From IMG/VR virus record IMGVR_UViG_3300010885_005644, positions 1 to 43,786 of that record: 43,786 bases of DNA; one strand, written 5' to 3'. Positions 14,526-21,523 of the stretch are shown piece by piece (position 1 is the first letter of the stretch; each line of letters begins with the position of its first letter). The notes under the pieces are model-generated. The model was given only the letters and a program-made list of their open reading frames with translations. It was not told the DNA's origin and did not search any database. Position numbers and translations under genes: made by a program. Source of the DNA: a virus.

Positions 14526-15493
14526 TGAATGTAGTCCTGAATACTTATGCCTCGCAATTGATCCTGGGCTTGAATAAACTGATCAAGTTCTGCTGTGTTA
14601 TCTCTATCTACAGCAATATAATCAACCAGGTGTTCTACACTTTCTTTGGCCGCCAAGGTAAAACGATTCTTGTACTTTATGTTCAATGGATCCGGACTGT
14701 CTAGTAATGCCCAACTATGATCAATGTCATAACGATCAGCTAACTGTACCAAGTATGGAAGTTGAGCCACATTAAGCGCATTAACTGTGGTCCACAGATT
14801 TAAATTGACATCCATGTCCCGATAAACACTTATGTTATATATAACTTTTTCCCATTTGATGGGCCAACGTACATAGTCGTGTACCGGTCCTGCACCATCA
14901 AAGCTAACTGTTACAGTAACATCAATACCACGTGCTACTAGATCTTCTAATTCAGTTAATACTGTGCTACCATTGGTATTAAGTCTGATACTTTGTACGC
15001 TATTGGGTAAGTTGGCCAAGATGTTTTTATAGTTCTTACTGTGTGCTGGTTCGCCGCCATTTAAATCTAAATGTGTAACACGGTCAACAGGCAATTCCCA
15101 AAAGCGATTGGTATTGTCCACAATAGGATAGGTCTTGGATTTTAAACTGCCAATTTTAGTACTTAAATCTTCATTGCAAAATTGGCAAGCACTATTACAA
15201 ATGTTATCCAGTACTCCGCCTACCACAAGGTAGTCATCTAATAGTTGAGTCTTTTCAAACTCAATTGAGTTTGTTCTGATACTTGAGCCGCTGATGTTTT
15301 CTGTTTGTTCACAACGACCACATTCGGTTGGCCATTGGTTTTGATTAAGTTGATCTCGAACTGTACGTAACCATTTACTTGAATCCATTTGATCTAGTGT
15401 ATCAAATTGTGGTGCATTAACCATATGGCCACAACGGCTAACAGTACCGTTGGGATTAAAACGCACAAAGTGGTCTAGCCTAGGACAGCGCAT
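14522..15493 (-). CDS. Radical SAM enzyme with N-terminal twitch-like domain (4 of 4)
   Basis: 323 residues, the shortest of the set. The core is C99-x3-C103-x2-C106 (C-N-S-A-C-Q-F-C), with L-N-G-G-E-P. The N-terminal domain has C3, F-N-P-N-G-T-V-S-R-C (C21) and C-G-R-C-E-Q-T-E at 58-65, again a SPASM-like half ahead of the core. It overlaps the sulfotransferase gene upstream by 19 bases and the SDR gene downstream by four. Substrate unknown. Confidence 0.87.
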   Translation of the reverse strand: MRCPRLDHFVRFNPNGTVSRCGHMVNAPQFDTLDQMDSSKWLRTVRDQLNQNQWPTECGRCEQTENISGSSIRTNSIEFEKTQLLDDYLVVGGVLDNICNSACQFCNEDLSTKIGSLKSKTYPIVDNTNRFWELPVDRVTHLDLNGGEPAHSKNYKNILANLPNSVQSIRLNTNGSTVLTELEDLVARGIDVTVTVSFDGAGPVHDYVRWPIKWEKVIYNISVYRDMDVNLNLWTTVNALNVAQLPYLVQLADRYDIDHSWALLDSPDPLNIKYKNRFTLAAKESVEHLVDYIAVDRDNTAELDQFIQAQDQLRGISIQDYIQ

Positions 15494-16086
15494 AAGTTTT
15501 TACTTCGTTGAATAATATCATTGTATAAGTCAGGATAAAATGTCTGTATGTGAGCTAGTATTTCTTTAAAGGTAACAGTCTTACCGAGTAGATCGTGTCG
15601 TAATACTTTATCTAATTGTAGGTAGTAGTGTAGTTTTACGTTGGCACTAAACTCATTGATTAGACGTTGATCTCTTGACAGTTGGTGCCAAGTTAAATCT
15701 GTTGCTGTGCTTAATTCCTCTATTGGTCTTATAGTAATGCTAGCGGTGGTGTATCTAGCCAAGTTAACTAGCCAATGGAATTGTAAAGTAAAGTGCCTGT
15801 TTAAAAACAAGTACTCGTGTATTAGTTTAAGTGTTGCTTCACGTGCATACTCGGGATTAAATCGCAGGAAAGTTTGTACTCCGCTGACATAACGATCAAG
15901 AGGATCACGTATAAACACTTCAATTGTTTCTAACTGTTCTATTTCGCTCAAGCTCAAACTTCTAAAGTTACTGTTTAACAAACTGCTTGACCCATTTTTG
16001 AATATGGGATAGACGTACCGATTGTGAGATACTTCAAGTACCTCGCACTCATCTGGAAAGAGTATCGGATCTAAGTAAGATAGCAT
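15475..16086 (-). CDS. Sulfotransferase-family protein
   Basis: 203 residues from the ATG at 16086. Y-P-I-F-K-N-G-S-S-S near 26-35 matches the PAPS 5'-phosphosulfate loop, and I-R-D-P-L-D-R-Y-V-S-G near 59-69 matches the 3'-phosphate site of sulfotransferases. The catalytic details downstream are less clear. A GTG at 16113 in the same frame is the first codon of a 9-bp hairpin that looks like the gp32 terminator, so the ATG is preferred. It is first in the run sulfotransferase, radical SAM, SDR, radical SAM. Acceptor unknown. Confidence 0.75.
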   Translation of the reverse strand: MLSYLDPILFPDECEVLEVSHNRYVYPIFKNGSSSLLNSNFRSLSLSEIEQLETIEVFIRDPLDRYVSGVQTFLRFNPEYAREATLKLIHEYLFLNRHFTLQFHWLVNLARYTTASITIRPIEELSTATDLTWHQLSRDQRLINEFSANVKLHYYLQLDKVLRHDLLGKTVTFKEILAHIQTFYPDLYNDIIQRSKNLCAVLG

Positions 16087-16087
16087 A

Positions 16088-16113
16088 GAAAGAGTGGGAG
16101 CCTTGGCTCCCAC
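16088..16113 (-). terminator. Hairpin after gp32, probable terminator or attenuator
   Basis: A 9-bp perfect stem (GTGGGAGCC with GGCTCCCAC, 16094-16113) starts 18 bases after the gp32 stop and is followed on the minus strand by TCTTTCT. The U tract is weak, so partial read-through into the sulfotransferase gene is likely. Confidence 0.6.
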
Positions 16114-16130
16114 ACCCTAATCAGGAAAGA

Positions 16131-17117
16131 TTATTGCTTCTGACGACTGCGGATTTGAGCTAAAATATCTTCAGCTCTCATGTTTGCAGGTTTAGCTTCT
16201 GCTACCGGAGCTGTTGGAGCCGTATTTGGTTCCTCTGCCACAGGAGCTGTTGCTACTGGTACTGGTGTATCTTCATCTGCGTCATCTAATGCCGCTGGAG
16301 CAGGCTTGGCCGCTCCTTCTGGTACGTTCAAACCATATGGCTTGTAGTAAGCCGCCCAACGATCTGGATCGTATGGTTGACCATCAACTGATGCTTCAAA
16401 CATCTCTTTGATTACTTTCAAGTCTGCTTCTGTTGGCTTCTTAGGTAAGAAGTCTGACAAGTTAAACAAACCATGTGCATCAATTGCCGCTTGCTCTTCT
16501 GCTGTCAGTGCAGATTCTTTACGTGACCACTTGCTTGTTGAGTAGTCAGCATATCCGCCTTTTGAAGTTTTAACAATTTGGAAATCCAAGCCACGCTGAT
16601 AGTCAGTTGGCAATTCTTCCATTTCTGGATCCATTAAAGCCGCTTTGATGATGTTAAAAATCTGTGGACTAATAGTGAATCGACGAATTGGATTCTCGGG
16701 CGTCTTGTCATCGCCAAGTGCGTTCTCACGTACAAAGCCCTGGAACACATAAGACTTCTTCTTCCAATACTTACGACCCATTTCCTCTAGGCTAGGATCT
16801 TTAAACCAAGGACGAACTTCCGCCAATACTGGGCAAGCCTCACCATACATTTCCATACATGGAACTTGAACCACAATTGGCTTAGAATCTGCTTGGCCTT
16901 TAACGCCAGCAAATGGTAAACGGATCATTGCACGTTCAGCCCAAAAGAAGCTGTTCTTAGTATTGCCGTCTGGTAAAAATCTTAATCTTGCTGTGGAACC
17001 TTCTGCAATGTTCCAGTGTGGATAGATAGCGTTGTCGCCACCCGATTGTGAATTGCCGCTGCCGCGGTTTTCTGTTGCTTGTAGTTTTGCACGAATTTCT
17101 GCTAATGTTGTTGCCAT
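16131..17117 (-). CDS. gp32: gp32-like single-stranded DNA-binding protein
   Basis: 328 residues (T4 gp32 has 301). Features: a basic N-terminus (A-T-T-L-A-E-I-R-A-K-L), then I-Y-P-H-W-N-I-A-E-G-S-T-A-R-L-R-F-L-P-D typical of gp32 cores, G-F-V-R-E-N, and an acidic, Ala/Pro-rich C-terminus ending A-E-D-I-L-A-Q-I-R. Two Cys (87 and 95) and H34 are candidate metal ligands. The third Cys of the T4 zinc site is not seen, so the zinc may be altered or lost. The ATG has AAAGGA upstream. The gene has its own promoter and a terminator-like hairpin. Confidence 0.93.
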   Translation of the reverse strand: MATTLAEIRAKLQATENRGSGNSQSGGDNAIYPHWNIAEGSTARLRFLPDGNTKNSFFWAERAMIRLPFAGVKGQADSKPIVVQVPCMEMYGEACPVLAEVRPWFKDPSLEEMGRKYWKKKSYVFQGFVRENALGDDKTPENPIRRFTISPQIFNIIKAALMDPEMEELPTDYQRGLDFQIVKTSKGGYADYSTSKWSRKESALTAEEQAAIDAHGLFNLSDFLPKKPTEADLKVIKEMFEASVDGQPYDPDRWAAYYKPYGLNVPEGAAKPAPAALDDADEDTPVPVATAPVAEEPNTAPTAPVAEAKPANMRAEDILAQIRSRQKQ

Positions 17118-17184
17118 GATAGTTTTTCCTTTATAAGATGGTCTTAGTTACTGCATGCCTAGATATATTCTAGCACCCTGCTAG

Positions 17185-17212
17185 TATATAACAATAGTAT
17201 TTAGCTTGTCAA
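17185..17212 (-). promoter_or_regulatory. Sigma70-type promoter for gp32
   Basis: TTGACA (17207-17212), 16 bases, TATATA (17185-17190) on the minus strand, about 70 bases before the gp32 ATG. The -35 box directly follows the terminator stem of the preceding gene. Confidence 0.65.
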
Positions 17213-17239
17213 AGGAAAAGGCAGAGATTTTCTGCCTTT
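17213..17239 (-). terminator. Rho-independent terminator upstream of gp32
   Basis: A 9-bp stem AAAGGCAGA/TCTGCCTTT (17217-17239) with a five-base loop, followed on the minus strand by TTCCTTT. It lies 20 bases after the stop of the gene at 17259-18674. Confidence 0.75.
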
Positions 17240-17258
17240 GGTTAAAATAAATTTTTGG

Positions 17259-18674
17259 TTAGTAAGTTATGTTATTAACGTTTGGATGGCTGGGTTGGCT
17301 ACCATACTCGTTTGCGTTGCTTTGTTGTGGACTTGTTTGTGGTTCCCAGTTAGTTTGTGCATCACGACTGTTGTTCTTACCAACTTCTAGATCTTTCAAC
17401 AGTTGTGGCATGTTTTGCACTAACCATTCTTTAACTAGGAATGTGGCATCTGCATCTGGACCTTGGCTAGTAGCCAATTCATCTATGGCATCGTTTAGGT
17501 CGTCGTCGCCAATAATTGGTTCAATTTTAGATTTGGCATCTATACCATCAATGCCAACTGCCAATGGTGTCTTTAGTAGTTCACGTAGTGCTGTAATTTT
17601 ATCTGCAGAGTCTGGACGAGCCCAAGTGCTTTCAGTAATACCATCAGCCCATTCTTCCAACGAAGAACCGTATTCGCCTAAAGACTCTTTTTGCTTTTTG
17701 TAAGCGCGATACACAATAGGGAAAGCTTCTTCAAAACGCTGATCATAAACTTTCTTAACAAAGCGTTCTTTAATTGCGTCTAGATCAATATCATCAGCTG
17801 CCACGGCCTCGGGCATCCAGTTTTCAAAATAACTACGGAAACCACGGGCGCCGCGCATTTTGCGTAAGGTACGCTTGACTTTATCATAATGATGTACTGC
17901 CGCACGGGTCATGTCTGCTGTTTCTTGATCTTCAAATTGACGATGTTTAGTACTGCGTACAAAATGCTTCATAGAAGCCATTTCGGCTACTAGATTATTA
18001 ATATGTTCTGCTGTTTCATCATGCATACTGCCATCACAGTTTAAATGTTCTGCCATGGCGTATGCGCCATGCAAGTTTGTGTGAGGTAGTAAGAAGCGTT
18101 CGCCGCGTTCTGTTTCTAAGAAAATTTCTTGGATTTTACGAGCACGGCTACCGCGTATCTCATCGTTAACTTTGCCTTCGTGGCGAATTAGAATTTTGGT
18201 TTTGCCTTTGTCGGCAAAGCTGTTATAAGGTCTGCCGGGTGTGCCATAAAGTTTGCTTTCAGTTACTGCGATGTCTGCTGTGGTAGCTACGTCATCAGTT
18301 TTGGCCTGTTGTTTAACGTCTTGTAATTTTAAGTTAGATTTATTAATATCTCGTGTGTCAAATGTAAGTAAATTACGTTTGGCAAATAGTCTTAAACTGC
18401 GTAAAAAATCGTACCATTCTTTGCGTTGTTCGCGATCCATGTCGCTAGAAATATTCTGGCCAAAATAGACTTTTAGACTAGTTTCGTCAATTAGACTAAT
18501 TGTTACTGAGCTAAATTCTGCACCATCTTGACCTGTGTATGTAAAATTAAAAAATCGTGCTTCAGATGGATCAGAAGTAGCCTTGGCTTTTTCGTCGCCC
18601 AGCGTTACACCAGGGAAACGTGAGCGTATTTTATCAAAAAGTGCAGTGGCAATGGATTCAATTTCTTTAGACAT
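17259..18674 (-). CDS. Hypothetical protein, 471 residues, downstream of terminase
   Basis: Not recognised. It is soluble, charged and mostly helical, with a Gln/Asn/Ser-rich tail (last 40 residues). No cysteine cluster, membrane segment or enzymatic motif was seen. It lies 13 bases after gp17 and ends at a terminator, so it is the last gene of the packaging block. A virion or packaging-associated role is likely from position only. The ATG is preceded by TAAATA five bases upstream, with no Shine-Dalgarno. Confidence 0.75.
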   Translation of the reverse strand: MSKEIESIATALFDKIRSRFPGVTLGDEKAKATSDPSEARFFNFTYTGQDGAEFSSVTISLIDETSLKVYFGQNISSDMDREQRKEWYDFLRSLRLFAKRNLLTFDTRDINKSNLKLQDVKQQAKTDDVATTADIAVTESKLYGTPGRPYNSFADKGKTKILIRHEGKVNDEIRGSRARKIQEIFLETERGERFLLPHTNLHGAYAMAEHLNCDGSMHDETAEHINNLVAEMASMKHFVRSTKHRQFEDQETADMTRAAVHHYDKVKRTLRKMRGARGFRSYFENWMPEAVAADDIDLDAIKERFVKKVYDQRFEEAFPIVYRAYKKQKESLGEYGSSLEEWADGITESTWARPDSADKITALRELLKTPLAVGIDGIDAKSKIEPIIGDDDLNDAIDELATSQGPDADATFLVKEWLVQNMPQLLKDLEVGKNNSRDAQTNWEPQTSPQQSNANEYGSQPSHPNVNNITY

Positions 18675-18679
18675 AATAC

Positions 18680-18685
18680 TATTTA
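18680..18685 (-). promoter_or_regulatory. Late-promoter-like motif, near-leaderless
   Basis: TAAATA, then GTATT, then the ATG at 18674. Nearly identical to the element before the gene at 3278 (TAAATA-GTGTT-ATG). Confidence 0.45.
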
Positions 18686-18687
18686 GC

Positions 18688-20250
18688 TTAGATCATAATG
18701 AACGGCATTGGTTCCAGAAACTCGCTGGCGTCCTTGATTTCTGCATGCAAATCACTATCGTAACTTTGTAGCATTTGCATCATGCGTACTACTAGTAAGG
18801 TTGCCATAACTAAATCGTCATGTTCGCCTATTTTAGCCGCATAACTAACGCCACTTGCTACAAATGTTTTAAGTTCGCTGATCAGTGCTTTGCTTACTAA
18901 ATGCATACGTTTAGTTTCTACTAAACTCTTAAATTTAGCACAAGCGGCCAGTTTAGTCTTATTACTTGTGGTAAACCCTTTACGGTGTCTGCGTGTTCCA
19001 CCCATACTCTTAGGCTCACTTAAGAACACACCCTGTATGTTTTCTTCTCCTACTTCAGCAATAGAAACTAATGCGGCTTCGCCTAAGGTATTGTTTTCCA
19101 CTGAGTAGTAGACATTGTTTCGTGTACCGATTGTTTCTGCTATGTAACCACAAATTTCTGCTAGGATACGCACTTGTCTCTGTACTGGAGTACGATTATC
19201 ACACCATTCAGCTACCTGCTTCATACCCGGGATTTCAAATACTTGTATGGCAGCTGGATCTGATCCTGTGCCTAAACTTGGATCGAGACCAACCATGTAA
19301 GTATAACCCTTTTCTGGTTTTTTATACCAACGCACTTGCCCTTGTCGTTCAATAGGATCAATGCCGGCCATTTCAACCAACTTCAAAGGATTGATTAGTG
19401 TTTCATCATAGATAATGAATTCGCATTCCATTTCTCGACGGAAACGTTCTTCTCCCAACTGAGATCGCATTTCGCTAGCCCACTTTTCATCTCGATCTGG
19501 GTGTTCTTGCCAAGCACTACGGAATGATTTAAATCCGTTTTGTCCTAGCTCTGTTTCGTAGCCGTTGACGTCTACAGTTTTATTAGCACCGCGCCAAATT
19601 AAAGCAAATTGATCTTCATCTGAGTTTGGTGTTGATGTAATAATACACTTACCACCAGTTGCTAGTGTAGGTGTAATACTAGTCCAAAACTCGCTTGCAA
19701 TAGTGGGACGGACAAATGCAAACTCGTCACAGTACAGTAATGATATACTCATACCACGACCTGTGTTTTCAGTTGTTGTTTGACTTACAATACGTGATCC
19801 GTTTTCAAAGTCTAAACTACCTTTGTTATAGCTTGTTACACCTGCACGGATAAAGTCCGGACAGTTTTCGTAAGCATAACGAACACGTTGCATAATCTCT
19901 TGGGCACCAATATATTTGTGTGCGGCCACTAGAATTGTTGAATCCGGAACAAACATGGCGTACCATAGCAAGTAACCGGCGGCGCTAGTTGATTTGCCCG
20001 TTTGTCTTGGCATTAGGCTTATAGAGAATCTATAATTGTGATATGTATCTATTAGACGTTTTTGGTATTCAAACGGATGATATGCAATACTACCCTTGGT
20101 TGGGTGTTGTATGTAGAAGTAATTGTCCATGAAGTACTGTGCGCCTGTAACAGGGTCAGCACAACGGGCGAGCTCTATAATTTGCTCTTCTGTGTAAGAC
20201 ATCTTTTTATAAGGTGCCTTGATAATTGCTGTTTCTAAGTCTTTACTCAT
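18688..20250 (-). CDS. gp17: Terminase large subunit gp17
   Basis: About 520 residues from the ATG at 20250 (T4 gp17 has 610). ATPase domain: M-P-R-Q-T-G-K-S-T (Walker A) near residues 80-88, L-L-Y-C-D-E-F (Walker B), and T-S-T-P-N-S coupling motif. Nuclease domain: V-G-L-D-P-S-L-G-T-G with the first catalytic Asp, and G-E-H-D-D-L-V-M-A near the C-terminus. It translocates DNA into proheads and cuts concatemers. An in-frame ATG at 20286 would overlap the divergent HNH gene; the ATG at 20250 is preferred because a TAAATA motif lies seven bases before it. Confidence 0.95.
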   Translation of the reverse strand: MSKDLETAIIKAPYKKMSYTEEQIIELARCADPVTGAQYFMDNYFYIQHPTKGSIAYHPFEYQKRLIDTYHNYRFSISLMPRQTGKSTSAAGYLLWYAMFVPDSTILVAAHKYIGAQEIMQRVRYAYENCPDFIRAGVTSYNKGSLDFENGSRIVSQTTTENTGRGMSISLLYCDEFAFVRPTIASEFWTSITPTLATGGKCIITSTPNSDEDQFALIWRGANKTVDVNGYETELGQNGFKSFRSAWQEHPDRDEKWASEMRSQLGEERFRREMECEFIIYDETLINPLKLVEMAGIDPIERQGQVRWYKKPEKGYTYMVGLDPSLGTGSDPAAIQVFEIPGMKQVAEWCDNRTPVQRQVRILAEICGYIAETIGTRNNVYYSVENNTLGEAALVSIAEVGEENIQGVFLSEPKSMGGTRRHRKGFTTSNKTKLAACAKFKSLVETKRMHLVSKALISELKTFVASGVSYAAKIGEHDDLVMATLLVVRMMQMLQSYDSDLHAEIKDASEFLEPMPFIMI

Positions 20251-20251
20251 A

Positions 20252-20263
20252 TAAGTATATTTA
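20252..20263. promoter_or_regulatory. Back-to-back late-promoter-like motifs
   Basis: Between the divergent ATGs at 20250 (minus) and 20264 (plus) are only 13 bases. On the minus strand they hold TAAATA seven bases from gp17. On the plus strand they hold TAAGTA six bases from the HNH gene. Neither gene has a Shine-Dalgarno. Confidence 0.4.
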
Positions 20264-20854
20264 ATGTCAAACTGTTTATTACTCAATCAAAACTATGAGC
20301 CGATTAGCGTATTACCAATGAGTGTGGTAAGCTGGCAACATGCACTCAAACTATACTTCCTAGAAAGAGTAAGTATATTAGAGACCTATGACAATTGGAC
20401 TGTGCGTAGCGAAAAACTAGAAATCGCAGTACCAAGCGTTTGTGTAACTAAAGAATACTTTAACTACAAAAAGAACGTAAAGTTTAGTCGCAGTAATTTA
20501 TATTTACGCGACTTATATACTTGCCAGTATTGCGACGAAGTATTTAATCACCACGATCTTACTATTGATCATGTTATCCCACGTATGGCTGGTGGTAAAA
20601 CCAATTGGGAAAATACTGCTACCAGCTGTAAGCCATGTAACTGGCACAAAGGTAGCGACCTACATAAACCACTGCGTCAACCATATAAACCCGACTATTA
20701 TAGTTTAGTCAGCAAATGGAAGAACAGGCCCGTTACTGTGCCAGATAAGCGTTGGTTTCAATACTTGGGAATTAGTCACCAGGATGTGGGCGTGGGCGAT
20801 ATTCAGGGTGTTTCTTTAGATAATCTTCCACGTGAGCTCGCAGGCTTCCGTTAA
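20264..20854 (+). CDS. HNH endonuclease
   Basis: 196 residues. C-Q-Y-C, then D-L-T-I-D-H-V-I-P-R-M-A-G-G-K-T-N-W-E-N, then C-K-P-C-N-x-H-K-G form a complete HNH/zinc domain. HNH genes next to the large terminase are common and can help DNA cleavage during packaging; alternatively it is a homing-type enzyme. The last 83 bases run antisense to the end of the gene at 20772-21164, so the final 28 or so residues may be a read-in tail. It is a single plus-strand gene in a minus-strand block. Confidence 0.9.
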   Translation: MSNCLLLNQNYEPISVLPMSVVSWQHALKLYFLERVSILETYDNWTVRSEKLEIAVPSVCVTKEYFNYKKNVKFSRSNLYLRDLYTCQYCDEVFNHHDLTIDHVIPRMAGGKTNWENTATSCKPCNWHKGSDLHKPLRQPYKPDYYSLVSKWKNRPVTVPDKRWFQYLGISHQDVGVGDIQGVSLDNLPRELAGFR

Positions 20855-21164
20855 GGTATGGCCGGGTAAAGTTTATGATAAACCATAAATCTGTGCCAGG
20901 CTGTGCCGCATATTCTTTTTCGAGTTCTCTGCGTTCATTGGCAGTATAACTAATATTACTTCCAACAGGGCTTTGAATCCCTTCTTCACTGGCACGTGGT
21001 GTTGCGGCTATTCCAGATAATACTCCGCCATCTTCTTGAACAATGCCGGGTATACCAGCTAGTCGTTTAATCTCAGCCAGATCATCAGGATGCATAACAG
21101 CATTGTCATCACCGGTTTCACCCTGTGGTACAAAGTGTTCGCTGGTTATGCGATATTGTTTCAT
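20772..21164 (-). CDS. Hypothetical protein, 130 residues
   Basis: Not recognised. It contains E-I-K-R-L-A-G-I near residue 31, a short helix motif that recurs in phage proteins of this type (compare E-L-A-K-L-A-G-L in the protein at 21520-24027). The C-terminus is helical, R-A-H-V-E-D-Y-L-K-K-H-P. It overlaps its upstream neighbour by four bases and the convergent HNH gene by 83 bases. Possibly an internal head protein; no firm evidence. Confidence 0.65.
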   Translation of the reverse strand: MKQYRITSEHFVPQGETGDDNAVMHPDDLAEIKRLAGIPGIVQEDGGVLSGIAATPRASEEGIQSPVGSNISYTANERRELEKEYAAQPGTDLWFIINFTRPYLNGSLRAHVEDYLKKHPEYRPRPHPGD

Positions 21165-21523
21165 TTTTTAGATTTTGGTTTTGTAATAGCGCCAACTCGA
21201 CGTGTTGGGCTAGATTTGTTTACAGAATCTAATTCTTTAGAATCATCTGTAGTTTGTTGATTGGATGTAACACCCATAATTTTAGCGGCACCTGCTAAAA
21301 TTTCTTTATCTGCAGAACTGTATCCAATTGTAGTGAAGTCTCCGCCAATTGGTCCATCACGGTCCATGCCAAAGTCGGGACTACCAGCTAATGCCATACC
21401 AAAACGATAAGCTGCATACGGACTATTGTTATTGTTTAGTGCAGGCCAAGTTTGCATATCGGGTGTCGCTTGTTGGGCACCCTTACGCAATTTACCTTCA
21501 GCAACAATCTCGTTTACTTTCAT
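21161..21523 (-). CDS. Hypothetical protein, 120 residues
   Basis: Not recognised. The N-terminus M-K-V-N-E-I-V-A-E-G is a short helix of the type that starts several structural-region proteins of T4-like phages. The rest is low in hydrophobic residues and ends in a basic K-P-K-S-K-K. Coupled by 4-base overlaps to genes on both sides. Confidence 0.65.
   Translation of the reverse strand: MKVNEIVAEGKLRKGAQQATPDMQTWPALNNNNSPYAAYRFGMALAGSPDFGMDRDGPIGGDFTTIGYSSADKEILAGAAKIMGVTSNQQTTDDSKELDSVNKSSPTRRVGAITKPKSKK

Noticed and set aside
3278-15493. QueE-type 7-deazaguanine pathway for DNA modification
   Set aside because: The radical SAM proteins are too long, have auxiliary cysteine domains and lack QueE-type layout; no QueC, QueD or FolE partner is visible in the window.
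20251-20286. Longer gp17 N-terminus from the ATG at 20286
   Set aside because: It would overlap the divergent HNH gene start, while the ATG at 20250 fits the late-motif spacing.
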